From NCBI RefSeq assembly GCF_036246005.1, contig NZ_CP109171.1:8482001-8546000 (forward strand): a DNA stretch of 64,000 nt, written 5' to 3'. The translations under genes and the position numbers were made by a program. The DNA is from Streptomyces sp. NBC_01723. GTDB lineage: Bacteria > Actinomycetota > Actinomycetes > Streptomycetales > Streptomycetaceae. Under the pieces are notes generated by a model. It was not told the origin of the DNA and did not search any database. It worked only from the letters and a program-made list of their open reading frames with translations. This document shows, piece after piece, positions 1 to 8,265 of this stretch (positions within the stretch are counted from its first letter, which is position 1; the number at the start of each line of letters is the position of its first letter).

Positions 1-2115
1 GTCAGCAGCGCCTTGGGCAAGTACATCCCGCGCGGCGGAGCGGCGCCGGCCGACGCCTCCGGAGCGCCGGGTGAGACCACCGCCCGCGTACGCGTCCACC
101 CCGACCCGGCGGCCGGCCTCCAGGAGCAGATCCTCGGCGCGGTCAACCTGGACCGGGAGCTGCGCATCACGCGCAGCAACCTGGACGCCCCCGTTTTCGC
201 CGGTCTGGACGTCGTGACCGGAAGCCCCTTCGTCGACCTGCTGCCACCCTGGGACGTACCGACCGTCACCCGGCGGCTGCGGCAGGTCCTGGAGACCGGC
301 GAGGCACATGTCGCCCGGGTCCAGCGGCTGCGGCGCGCGGACGGCTCGGAGCTGGTCGTCTCGATGAGCATCCTGTCCGCCGCGGCGCCGCAGGAGGGCC
401 TGACCGTCTCCCTGATCGCCATGGCCAGGAGACTGCACCTGTACGCCGCCGAGACCGCGATCGGCACCTCGCTGGACATCGGCGAGACCGCGCAGTCGCT
501 GGCGGAGTCGCTGCTGGCCTGGGGAGACGTGGCCGCCATCGACCTCGACTTCGCCGTGTGGACGGGCGAGGGGGTCACCGAGCACGGCCAGGGACGCATC
601 CGGCTGCGGCGGGCGGCCCTGGTGCCGGACCGGGTCTGGCCCGAGGGGTACGTGACTGAAGGTGACGACCTACCCAAGGATGCGAGTCATCTGCTGTCGC
701 AGGCGATCCGGCGTGACGACGCCGCCCAGGCCATCGTCATCCCGGACCGCGAGTCGATCGAGCGGGTCCTCGGCAGCCCGAAGCTGGTACGTGCCCTCGT
801 CCCCAGCGACCGGTCGGCGGGTGTGGCCTGCATCCCGCTCGTCCTCGACGGGTCGCCGCCCGTCGTGCTCGGCGTGGCGGAGGTCTGGCGGCGGGCCGAC
901 CGCCCCTTCAACGACGGCGAGCTGCTCGACCTCCAGGAACTGGTGGCCAGAACCTCGCACCACGTCGACCTGGCCCGGCAGCACCAGCGCGAGCACACCC
1001 AGGTGCTGGCCCTGCAGCGCCGACTGCTGCCGCGCACCGGCGGCGACACCGTCGAGACCGCCAGCGTCTACCAGCCCGCCACCCCCGACAGCGCGGGCGT
1101 CGGCGGTGACTGGGTCAACAGCTTCCCGCTCCCGGACGGCCGTACCGCCCTCGTCGTCGGCGACGTGGTCGGGCACGGCCTGGGAGCCGCGGCGACGATG
1201 GGCCAGCTGAGCATGGAGGCCCGCGCACTGCTCTCCGCGGGGCTGGCGCCCGACGAGGTGCTGGAACACCTGGACAAGACGGTGACGATGCTGGACGACG
1301 CGGAGTCGGGGCTGGCCGCCGGCTACAGCGCCCTCGGATCGACCTGCTGCATCGCCGTCTACGACCCGGTCAGCCACCGCGTGGCCCTGTCCAGCGCGGG
1401 CCACCTCCCCCCGGTCCTGGTACTTCCGGACGGACGCGCCGCGCCGCTCGCGGTCCGCCCGCATCCCGGCCTCGGCGCGGAATTCGCCCTGCGGGAGCCG
1501 TTCGGGGTGCACACGTTCGCCGCACCCCCGGGCTCCCTGCTCGCCCTCTACACCGACGGGCTGGTGGAGGATCCCGCCGTGCCGATCGACGAGGGCATCG
1601 GCAGGCTCGCGGACGCCGTGTCCACGGTGCACCCCTGGGACGTCCTGGAGGAGGCCGCGCGGTGGGTCGTCTCCGGGCTGTCGCCGCAGCGCGGGCGCGA
1701 CGACGTGACCCTGTTGCTGGCCCGCATGATCGGCTACCGCAAGGGGGACACCGCCACCTGGCGGCTGCCCGCCCGCGACGACGCGGCCGCCCGGGCCCGC
1801 ACGCTGGTCTCCGCGCTGCTGCGCGAGTGGCGTACCGGGGACGACACCCGGGACAGGGCGCTGCTCCTCGTCAGCGAGCTGGTCACCAACGCGGTCCGGT
1901 TCGCCCGCGGGCCCATCACGGTACGGCTGATCAGGGCCGGTCACGGACTGCTGTGCGAGGTCGGCGACACCGGCAACGGCCGTCCCCGCCTCGGCCGCGG
2001 CGAACTGCTCGACGACGGCGGTCGCGGCCTGCACGTCGTGCACCGGCTCACCGCCCGGTGGGGGGTGCGGTGGACGGACACCGGCAAGGTGGTCTGGGCG
2101 GTGGTGGCCAGGTGA
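1..2115 (+). CDS. PAS/GAF SpoIIE-type serine phosphatase with C-terminal anti-sigma kinase-like HATPase (5' end probably outside window)
   Basis: This is a cytoplasmic PP2C-family phosphatase of the kind that dephosphorylates STAS anti-sigma antagonists. The order is a PAS-like sensor (about residues 35-135), a GAF-like region (140-335), a SpoIIE phosphatase domain with GGDWVN, GDVVGHG, YTDGLVE and RGRDDVT metal-binding motifs (about 335-575), and an RsbW-like HATPase with LVSELVTNAVRFA and a GRGLHVV glycine box (about 590-700). The usual GGDWYD is GGDWVN, so one metal-site residue may differ. The frame is open to the left edge and the only in-window start is a TTG at 13 with no ribosome binding site, so I infer that the gene begins upstream. 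It converges on the type III PKS with 13 bp between stops. The STAS gene at 3844 is a plausible partner. Confidence 0.9.
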   Translation, partial: VSSALGKYIPRGGAAPADASGAPGETTARVRVHPDPAAGLQEQILGAVNLDRELRITRSNLDAPVFAGLDVVTGSPFVDLLPPWDVPTVTRRLRQVLETGEAHVARVQRLRRADGSELVVSMSILSAAAPQEGLTVSLIAMARRLHLYAAETAIGTSLDIGETAQSLAESLLAWGDVAAIDLDFAVWTGEGVTEHGQGRIRLRRAALVPDRVWPEGYVTEGDDLPKDASHLLSQAIRRDDAAQAIVIPDRESIERVLGSPKLVRALVPSDRSAGVACIPLVLDGSPPVVLGVAEVWRRADRPFNDGELLDLQELVARTSHHVDLARQHQREHTQVLALQRRLLPRTGGDTVETASVYQPATPDSAGVGGDWVNSFPLPDGRTALVVGDVVGHGLGAAATMGQLSMEARALLSAGLAPDEVLEHLDKTVTMLDDAESGLAAGYSALGSTCCIAVYDPVSHRVALSSAGHLPPVLVLPDGRAAPLAVRPHPGLGAEFALREPFGVHTFAAPPGSLLALYTDGLVEDPAVPIDEGIGRLADAVSTVHPWDVLEEAARWVVSGLSPQRGRDDVTLLLARMIGYRKGDTATWRLPARDDAAARARTLVSALLREWRTGDDTRDRALLLVSELVTNAVRFARGPITVRLIRAGHGLLCEVGDTGNGRPRLGRGELLDDGGRGLHVVHRLTARWGVRWTDTGKVVWAVVAR

Positions 2116-2128
2116 CGGCGCGGCCGCG

Positions 2129-3322
2129 CTACAGCCACTCTCCTTCGAGGGCGGTCGCCGTGAGGCCCGGGGCCGCCGCGTACAGCACGGCGCGACTGCC
2201 CGGCCGCTGCCCGGCGTCGTGCGCCCGGCGCATGATGTCGAACACGGCGGCGCCGCCGCGGTTGCCGCTGGTGTAGCTGTCCCGGCTGTGGTCGAGGAGC
2301 CCCGACGGCCACTCCTCGGGCATGGTCTGCTCCATGTACTCCAGCACGCGCGTCCCGCCGGGGTGCGCGAGCAGCACGTCGGGGTGCCAGGAGTTCGGGG
2401 CGTCCTGGTAGCGGTCGTGCAGCCAGTCCCACATGGCGGTGACGGTGTTCTGCACGGCGCGCGGGCCGCGCCGGTCCATCACGAAGTGGGTGCCGTCCGC
2501 ACGCGTCTCCAGGCGGTGCAGGTCCTGGGTGTCCGGCAGGGTGTGGTGCCAGGAGGCGTCCAGCCGCAGCACCGACTGGGGCCTGCGGCGGCCCGTGACC
2601 ACCGTCGCGACCGCGGTGTCCGCGAACAGCAGCCGGACGATCAGGGACTCCAGGGTGTCGTCCGCGGGCTGGTAGGTCGTACTCAGCGCCTCGGAGATCA
2701 CGACCAGGACCACCCGGTCGGGGTCGGCCGCCACGAGGTCGGCCGCGAGTGCCAGGGAACGGGTACCGGCGACACAGGCCCACTGCGAGGCGGGCAGCAG
2801 CATCGCGTCGCCGCGCAGCGGGAGCCGGTTGGCCAGGGCGACGTCCAGACCCGGCAGCGCCGGGGTGGTGGAGTTGCTGGTGATCAGGCAGTCGACGTCC
2901 GAGACGTCCAGCCCGGCGATCTGCAGAGCCCCGCGCGCCGCCCGCTCCCCGTACGCCTGCACGGCCTCCCACGCCGGGGCGGTGCGCTCCTGCACGGTCT
3001 GCGGTGCCGGCACCGCTTCGAGGGCGGCGACCACGCGGTCCACGTCCTGCTCGGTGAACCCGTCGCGGACCAGCGCCTCCCGCGCGGGCCCGGTGCCGGT
3101 CGCCGGCAGAGCGCCCGAGGCGCCGGGCGCCACGGCCGTCTCCAGCGGCAGCATCCAGCCCCGGGTCTCGATGCCGGTACTGGCCGCGATGCCGTCGATC
3201 CGGGGCGCCCACGCCGCGTCCGGGTGCCGTTCGCGGACCTCCTCCACGATCTGGCTGGTCTTGACGGCGTGCTCGCCGTGTATGACGGCGGGCGGGCACA
3301 GGTATGCGGCCACGATTCGCAC
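2129..3322 (-). CDS. type III polyketide synthase (chalcone synthase-like)
   Basis: Type III polyketide synthases are homodimeric, ACP-independent condensing enzymes that extend an acyl-CoA starter with malonyl-CoA. The 397-residue protein has the thiolase-fold triad: Cys183 in WACVAG, His320 in AHPGG and Asn354 in SGNRGGAAVF. The C-terminal APGLTA stands where the family has GFGPG. The start is GTG at 3322, with GGAGAAAG just upstream and a family-like N-terminus (VRIVAAYLCPPAVI). An ATG at 3430 would add 36 residues, but it falls in an inverted repeat and its extension does not resemble the family. No P450, oxidase or methyltransferase is adjacent, so starter unit and product cannot be inferred. 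It could instead be a relative of ketoacyl synthase III, but the triad spacing and N-terminus favour type III PKS. Confidence 0.85.
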   Translation of the reverse strand: MRIVAAYLCPPAVIHGEHAVKTSQIVEEVRERHPDAAWAPRIDGIAASTGIETRGWMLPLETAVAPGASGALPATGTGPAREALVRDGFTEQDVDRVVAALEAVPAPQTVQERTAPAWEAVQAYGERAARGALQIAGLDVSDVDCLITSNSTTPALPGLDVALANRLPLRGDAMLLPASQWACVAGTRSLALAADLVAADPDRVVLVVISEALSTTYQPADDTLESLIVRLLFADTAVATVVTGRRRPQSVLRLDASWHHTLPDTQDLHRLETRADGTHFVMDRRGPRAVQNTVTAMWDWLHDRYQDAPNSWHPDVLLAHPGGTRVLEYMEQTMPEEWPSGLLDHSRDSYTSGNRGGAAVFDIMRRAHDAGQRPGSRAVLYAAAPGLTATALEGEWL

Positions 3323-3843
3323 CTTTCTCCGGTGAACAAGAGAGGGAAAGTCCCGAGTGCTGTGGCATGGCTCACTCCAGCACCCCACGTCCAAGTCCAT
3401 GCCGACGCGCGTCACTTCGGGCGTCGGCATCCGATTCGAGCATGGCGGCTAAATGGACATTTGCGCTGTGACTCAGACAACTTGGACGGCTCTTGTCGTG
3501 CGTGACGCTCCACACATCCCTGTGTGGAACCGCTCCGGAGGTACCCCTCTCAGGTCAGTTCGCCGTTCCGGGCCACCACCCGCCCGCCGGCCCGGTGCCC
3601 GCCCTCTCGTTCGGGCCCGATGCTGCTCGCTTCCGGTGCTGCCCGGCCGACGGGTCCGCCCATGCCGTCGTGTTGGCCGTGCCCGTGTATGGTGCGCCGT
3701 GCGCTTGGACAGACAGGTGCACCGGAGCCGGTGGAAGACGGGTTCCGGGGGATGGGGTCCGCGGGCGGTACCTGCGCCCGCCTGATCCCTTGTCCTGTGC
3801 CGTCGGCCCTGGTGAAGGGGCCCTGTTCCGAGGATTTCCTGAC
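3323..3843. other. gene-free divergent intergenic region (521 bp)
   Basis: This region separates the divergent PKS and STAS genes. Besides the 10-bp inverted repeat at 3399-3430 it holds a second hairpin, TCCACACA (3509-3516) and TGTGTGGA (3521-3528) with a 4-nt loop. Open frames here have no ribosome binding site or recognisable protein. I found no convincing sigma-B-type promoter. Confidence 0.6.
3399..3430. repeat. inverted repeat upstream of the type III PKS gene
   Basis: ATGCCGACGC (3399-3408) and GCGTCGGCAT (3421-3430) are perfect 10-bp arms around a 12-nt loop, 77 nt upstream of the PKS start codon. It may be an operator or a leader hairpin for that gene. Confidence 0.5.
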
Positions 3844-4224
3844 ATGACTACCGGCCCGCCCAACGGCAACGCGACTTCTGTCGTGTCACTTTCCGTCACG
3901 GATCAGGCGGCCATCGTGGTGCTCCACGGTGAGATCGACCTGACTGCACATCACGAAGTGACCCTCTGCTTCGAGGCGGCGGTTCGCTCGGGACTGCCGC
4001 TCGTGGCGGATCTTTCCGGGGTGACGTTCGCCGATTCGACCGCCCTCAACATGCTGCTGCGAGTGACTCAGGAAGTGCCGCTGTCGCTGGCTGGTCCGCT
4101 CGCCCCGCAGGTATCCAGACTGTTCGAGGTCTCCGGGGTGGGCGCTGTGCTCATCGTGCTGGCCTCCCGTGAGGCCGCGGTCCGGCACGCGTCCCGCACG
4201 GCGGGCGCTCGGAAGAGCGCCTGA
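3844..4224 (+). CDS. STAS-domain anti-sigma factor antagonist
   Basis: A 126-residue single STAS domain protein. These proteins bind RsbW-like anti-sigma kinases and release sigma factors when unphosphorylated. Visible features are the N-terminal strand (AAIVVLHGEIDLTAHHEV), the loop VADLSGVTFADSTALNMLL, in which Ser in FADSTAL is the expected phosphoserine, and the C-terminal FEVSGVGAVL helix. The ATG at 3844 follows GAGGA at 8 nt. The frame is open further upstream, but that part is low-complexity Arg/Pro and non-conserved. The nearby PP2C/HATPase protein is a plausible phosphatase/kinase partner, by inference from context. Confidence 0.85.
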   Translation: MTTGPPNGNATSVVSLSVTDQAAIVVLHGEIDLTAHHEVTLCFEAAVRSGLPLVADLSGVTFADSTALNMLLRVTQEVPLSLAGPLAPQVSRLFEVSGVGAVLIVLASREAAVRHASRTAGARKSA

Positions 4225-4724
4225 CCGCCGTCCATCGGCCGGCCCGTGTCGTCACGGTCATGGGGCCGGAGAGGTTCGCCGCCTCGCCGGGAGATGCCCT
4301 CACTCGCCCACGTGCCACTGCGCCGCCGTGGGTTCCGAAATGCCAGGATGGCACCGTCACTTCCTCGGCAAGCCTCCGACGAGACCATGTCCGGACCGCC
4401 GCTCCCGTCGAACGCCGGAGCGCTGCCGACCGCGGCTGCGACCACGACACGTACCTCCGCCTGGAACTCAGGGGGTGGCGCGCGTCGCGGCCCTCGACCT
4501 CTCGTGCGCACAGGGCGAATTGGGGTACCGCATCCGCGAGGCCGAGAACGACCCGAGACGGACGACCGCCCGAAAGCTGTAGCACGGCCCTCCTGGCCAT
4601 CCTCACGTCGACGTTGCGTCGTTTCGGTTCGCATCCAGGGGACAGACGCCAGTAGGCCGCGGACGGGGACGCACGGTGCAAACTGGCATCGCTCCTTCGC
4701 GAGTGGGACTCCGGAGGACGAACC
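4225..4724. other. gene-free intergenic region (500 bp)
   Basis: I see no supported gene. Several frames are open on both strands but none has a ribosome binding site, a recognisable domain or consistent third-position bias. The promoter of the PRC-barrel gene must lie in the right-hand part; no confident -35/-10 pair was found. Confidence 0.5.
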
Positions 4725-5177
4725 GTGAGCGACAGCATGTGGCAGTACCAGCCGACCACCGGTCACATCCAGGGCACCGACCTGACCGGCTTCAAGGTCG
4801 AAGCCAGGGACGGCGACATCGGCAAGGTCGCCAAGCACTCCAAGGAAGTCGGCGACCAGTACATCGTCGTCAACATCGGTGTGTGGATCTTCGGCAAGGA
4901 AGTGCTCCTGCCCGCCGGGACCGTCGTGGCCGTCAACACGGACGAGAGGCTCATCCAGGTATCCCGGACCAAGGACGAGATCAAGTCTGCTCCGGATTTC
5001 GACAAGGACGAGCATCTGGGTGACCCCGGCTACCACGAGCGGATCGGACATCACTACGGTCACGCCCGCGACATGCACGGGACGCCCCACACGGGTGTCG
5101 CCCACGGCACCCCCACGCCTCGCGCCGCCCAGGGCGCGCCGGGTACGGGCACACCCTCGAGCCCCACTGGCCTGTAG
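4725..5177 (+). CDS. PRC-barrel domain protein
   Basis: A 150-residue protein with an N-terminal PRC-barrel (about residues 15-85: DLTGFKVEARDGDIGKV, then YIVVNIGVWIFGKEVLLPAG and VAVNTDERLIQV). The tail is rich in His, Gly, Pro and Thr and probably disordered. PRC-barrels occur in photosynthetic reaction centre H subunits, RimM and many stress-linked actinobacterial proteins; the exact role here is unknown. The GTG start at 4725 follows GGAGGA at good spacing. A strong hairpin 21 nt after the stop suggests a single-gene transcript. Confidence 0.85.
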   Translation: MSDSMWQYQPTTGHIQGTDLTGFKVEARDGDIGKVAKHSKEVGDQYIVVNIGVWIFGKEVLLPAGTVVAVNTDERLIQVSRTKDEIKSAPDFDKDEHLGDPGYHERIGHHYGHARDMHGTPHTGVAHGTPTPRAAQGAPGTGTPSSPTGL

Positions 5178-5197
5178 CGCCGCTGCCAGATACCGGC

Positions 5198-5238
5198 GCG
5201 GTGGGGGCGAGGCGAAGCCGTCACCTCGCCCCCACCGC
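5198..5238 (+). terminator. hairpin terminator after the PRC-barrel gene
   Basis: GCGGTGGGGGCGAGG (5198-5212) pairs perfectly with CCTCGCCCCCACCGC (5224-5238) across an 11-nt loop, 20 bp after the stop codon. It has no U-tract, as is common for Streptomyces terminators. Confidence 0.75.
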
Positions 5239-6023
5239 ACTCTGCAGGGGAGCCACCATCAGCGAAGACTGTGCCGAACCCCGCGTACTTCCCGGGAGCC
5301 CGGGCAAGCACGCGCCCGTGATTCCGCACGATCGGCCGGACCGGCAGGCAGATCCGAACGAGGATTCGAGCCGGCCGGTCAGTGCGCCGATCGAGTGATG
5401 CGCCCCTCCCGCGGCCGACCGGACGCGCCTGTTCCACCCCCGGGCGAGCGTCAATCGGTGTCCGAGCCATGGTGTGAAATCCGCTGGTGGGGTACCGGAC
5501 TTGTGCCGGTTCCGGTTCGTTCGGACAGTAGGGGGCCGGCCGGCCCAGCCCGGCACCGTGTTCCATTCACCGGCCGGGGGAGTGGGTTGCCCCCTGGGAC
5601 ACACAGGGGGCAACCCACTCGGTGCGCTCGTTCTCCGCAGAGCAGTGAGCGACACCGGTCAACTGTAGATACCGCCACCGACAATCCGGGCCGCGTTGAG
5701 ACCCGCCGAGTTCTCGCGTTCGCTGTTTCGGCAGTACCGGGAACCGCAGCGGCACCCCCGTCATGGACTCGCCGGCGAGCAGCATCCACGTGAGCTGGGT
5801 CTTGGCGACGTGCCCACCCACGATGCGGCCCCCGCCGTCGAAGCCGGCGCACGGTGCCGCAGCCGTGGGCCGCAGCAGATCCATGGCGTCGCACCCTCCG
5901 CGGCGCGTGCGGCAGCGGCTTCAGCGGCCGCTGGGCGACGGCGGCGCGCATCCCTCGACCCAGGTGACTCACCGTTACCGGCGGGCCCGCGCGCGACCGC
6001 CCCTGGATCGCCATACTGGCAGG
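5239..6023. other. gene-poor intergenic region (785 bp)
   Basis: The main feature is the 17-bp inverted repeat. On the minus strand, the first ~48 codons of a 105-codon frame from an ATG at 5884 have high G/C third positions and a GGAGG 10 nt upstream, but bias collapses further on. This could be a decayed or truncated gene; I recognise no family in it. Confidence 0.35.
5580..5620. repeat. perfect 17-bp inverted repeat
   Basis: GAGTGGGTTGCCCCCTG (5580-5596) and CAGGGGGCAACCCACTC (5604-5620) are exact complements around a 7-nt loop, GGACACA. It sits in a gene-poor stretch about 400 bp from the nearest clear gene on either side, with no adjoining U-tract. It may terminate an undetected transcript or be a structured RNA or mobile-element remnant. 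Confidence 0.7.
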
Positions 6024-6296
6024 GTGGCGGACCAGGAGGAGCGGACGGTCCGGCGCCTGGAGCGAGCCATCCTGGCCTTGCTGGAGCGTCGGCGCGCGGA
6101 CGCGACGATCTGCCCCTCGGACGCCGCACGCGCGGTGCACGAAGGGGACGGCGACGGTTGGCGGGCACTCATGGAGCCGGCCCGCCGCGCGGCCGGACGG
6201 CTGGCCGAGGCCGGCGAGGTCACCGTTACCCAGCGCGGTCGGCCCGTCGACCCGACCACGGCGCGTGGCCCCGTCCGGATCCGCCGCGCCCGCTGA
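6024..6296 (+). CDS. DUF3253 domain protein
   Basis: A 90-residue protein that is almost entirely a DUF3253 domain: an N-terminal helix LERAILALLERR, the conserved ICPSDAARAV, then WRALMEPARRAAGRLAEAGEVTVTQRG and PTTARGPVRIRR. The family looks like a small winged-helix fold, and its function is not established. The GTG at 6024 follows a weak AGG. The start is chosen because the family begins just before the LERAI helix and upstream residues are non-conserved. Confidence 0.75.
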   Translation: MADQEERTVRRLERAILALLERRRADATICPSDAARAVHEGDGDGWRALMEPARRAAGRLAEAGEVTVTQRGRPVDPTTARGPVRIRRAR

Positions 6297-6460
6297 CCGG
6301 CTCGGTCGACGACGCCGTACATGCGGCGGCAGAGCGCGTCCGTGGGCGCGCGCACGTCCGGTGCACCGCTTCAAGGTGCGGACAGAGGGCGTGGTCGTGA
6401 CACGGGTGGCCTCGGGGCCGGTCTCCGGTAGGGGAGTCCGACACGCTCGCCTCGTTCAGG

Positions 6461-6712
6461 TCATGACGGGCTGGATGAGTGTGTCGTCCGCCTCGAGCCG
6501 GAGCGCAGCACGGCCTCCAGGCCCTCGGCTTCCTTGACGCCCGCGACGGCCGGGTTCTCCTCCGGGAGGGCGGGTAGCGGCGGGGTGTCCAAGGTGCGCT
6601 CCCGGCAGAGTCGGGCGGTCTCCTCTCGGAGCAGGACGGGCCTGCCCGGCCTCGGTGTCCGGTCTCCCGCAGTCGTCCGGCCCACCTTGACGCGGGCTCG
6701 CGGCCCTCCCAT
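6461..6712 (-). pseudogene. possible remnant of a DHDPS/NAL-family aldolase gene
   Basis: An 83-codon frame with fairly high third-position G/C. Its centre (TPPLPALPEENPAVAGVKEA, then EGLEAVLR) resembles the segment around the Schiff-base lysine in dihydrodipicolinate synthase/N-acetylneuraminate lyase proteins (PP..L..HPNIVGIKEASG). The catalytic N-terminal half and the C-terminus are missing, and a neighbouring frame (EADDTLIQPVMT) seems to continue it, implying a frameshift. This is pattern recognition only; it may be a chance open frame. Confidence 0.25.
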
Positions 6713-6720
6713 ACTGGCGG

Positions 6721-6748
6721 CCAAATCGATTTGGCCAAATCGATTTGG
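6721..6748. promoter_or_regulatory. two tandem perfect 14-bp palindromes, probable LacI-family operator
   Basis: CCAAATCGATTTGG occurs twice back to back (6721-6734 and 6735-6748), preceded by GG so that the first copy extends to an 18-bp palindrome. A symmetric site with a central CG is typical of LacI/PurR-type operators. It lies 65 bp upstream of the NCS2 permease start. The LacI regulator at 10415-11467, just after the same gene set, is the obvious candidate ligand. Confidence 0.75.
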
Positions 6749-6813
6749 CTCTCCGTCCAGGGCCGGATCGCTGTTCCACCCCGAGCGTGCTGTAGGCCCG
6801 AACGGAGTCCAAC

Positions 6814-8265
6814 GTGACCAGTGCCCACCAGAGCCGGCCGCCCCAGGCCGGACTTACCGATCAGCCCCCGCAGCCCCCACCCCGGGAGTCCGCCGCCGAC
6901 TCGCGGTCCACGCCCGACGCCGGTGAACGGTCGGGAGCCCACCCCGTGGACGAGTCGCGCCCGTTCCACCGCGTCCTGCTCTTCGGCGTCCAGCACGTCC
7001 TCGTGATGGCGGCCACGCCCATCTCCGCGATCTTCCTGATGAGCGCCACCCTCGGGCTGGACGACGGCCTCACCGTCGACCTGCTCTCCGCGGCCTTCGT
7101 GCTCTCCGGCGTCGGATCCCTCATCCAGTCGCTCGGCCCATGGAAGTTCGGGCCCCGGCTGCCGTTCGTGATGCTGCCGGGCGGCGCCCCGCTCATCCTC
7201 TTCCTGGCCATCGCCGAACAGCACGGCCTGCCCACCGCCGGTGGTGCCGTGATCCTCACGGCGGCGTTCTGCTTCGTCGTACTGCCGGTGTTCTCGCGGC
7301 TGCTGGCCTTCTTCCCCGCCCTCGTCATCGGCACGATGATCGTGATCGTGGGCGTCAACCTGGTGAAGGTCGGCGCGCTCCTCGTCACCGGCCCGCCGGG
7401 CTCACCGGGCTTCGCCGACCCGGGCGACCTCGGCCTGGGCATGGCGACGATCGGGTTCACCATCGTCTTCTACCTGCTCTTCACCGGCGTCCTGCGCCAA
7501 CTGGCCGTCATGCTCGGCCTGCTGGCCGGCACCGCCCTCGCCGCGGCGACCGGCGCGATCCACACCGGGTCCCTCGCCGACGGACAACTGGTCACCCTGC
7601 CGCACCTGATGCCCTTCGGCACACCCGAGTTCAACCTCGTCGCCGCGCTGCCCCTGATGCTCTACAGCCTGGCCTCGATGGCCGAGGCCACCGGCCAGAC
7701 CGTCATCAACGCCGAGGCGGTCGGCAAGACGATCGACAAGCGCACCGACGTCCCGAAGACCGTCCGCGGCGACGCCCTCACCTCGCTCCTGGGCGGCTGC
7801 TTCGGCCTGCCTCTCATGGTCACCAGCGGGGAGAACATCGGCATCGTCCGCGTCACCGGCGTCCGCAGCCGTTTCGTCACCGCCGTGGCCGGAGTCGTGC
7901 TCGTCGTCATCGGGCTGCTGGCGCCCGTCACCCACGCCATCAGCGTGATCCCGTCCGCGGTCGTCGGCGGCACCGCCATGATCGTCTTCGGCGTCATCAC
8001 CGTACTCGGCATCCAGATGCTCGGCCGGTCCGACCTCGACCGGCACACCAGCACCTTCGTCGTCGCCGTCGCGCTCGCCCTGGGACTGCTCCCGATCCTG
8101 GTCCCGGGCGTCTACGGAGGCTTCCCGCCGAACGTCCGCATCCTGCTCGAGAGCGGCGTCGCCGTGGGGGCGTGCGCCGCCGCCGTGCTCAACGTCCTCT
8201 TCCACCACGTCAGGCCGGGCATCGCCGCGCGGCTGACCAACCCCCGCACAGAAAGCGACCGATGA
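6814..8265 (+). CDS. NCS2 family nucleobase (xanthine/uracil-type) permease
   Basis: A 483-residue polytopic inner-membrane transporter of the nucleobase:cation symporter-2 family. The first ~50 residues are Pro/Arg-rich and cytoplasmic. Hydrophobic helices follow from LLFGVQHVLVMAATPISAIF onward. The family signature region NAEAVGK...GDALTSLLGG with GENIGIVRVTGVRSR is present. The GTG start at 6814 has GGAG 6 nt upstream. Its stop overlaps the next start by 4 bp (ATGA), and deaminase and exporter genes follow, so it probably imports the purine or triazine-like substrate of that deaminase. The tandem palindromes upstream suggest repression by the LacI protein. Confidence 0.9.
   Translation: MTSAHQSRPPQAGLTDQPPQPPPRESAADSRSTPDAGERSGAHPVDESRPFHRVLLFGVQHVLVMAATPISAIFLMSATLGLDDGLTVDLLSAAFVLSGVGSLIQSLGPWKFGPRLPFVMLPGGAPLILFLAIAEQHGLPTAGGAVILTAAFCFVVLPVFSRLLAFFPALVIGTMIVIVGVNLVKVGALLVTGPPGSPGFADPGDLGLGMATIGFTIVFYLLFTGVLRQLAVMLGLLAGTALAAATGAIHTGSLADGQLVTLPHLMPFGTPEFNLVAALPLMLYSLASMAEATGQTVINAEAVGKTIDKRTDVPKTVRGDALTSLLGGCFGLPLMVTSGENIGIVRVTGVRSRFVTAVAGVVLVVIGLLAPVTHAISVIPSAVVGGTAMIVFGVITVLGIQMLGRSDLDRHTSTFVVAVALALGLLPILVPGVYGGFPPNVRILLESGVAVGACAAAVLNVLFHHVRPGIAARLTNPRTESDR

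Noticed and set aside
3323..3430. N-terminal extension of the type III PKS to an ATG at 3430
   Set aside because: The extra 36 residues are not family-like and the DNA is an inverted repeat; the GTG at 3322 has its own ribosome binding site.
5567..5884. 105-codon minus-strand gene
   Set aside because: Codon bias is good only in the first half, the second half contains the 17-bp hairpin, and no family is recognisable; kept only as a note in the intergenic entry.
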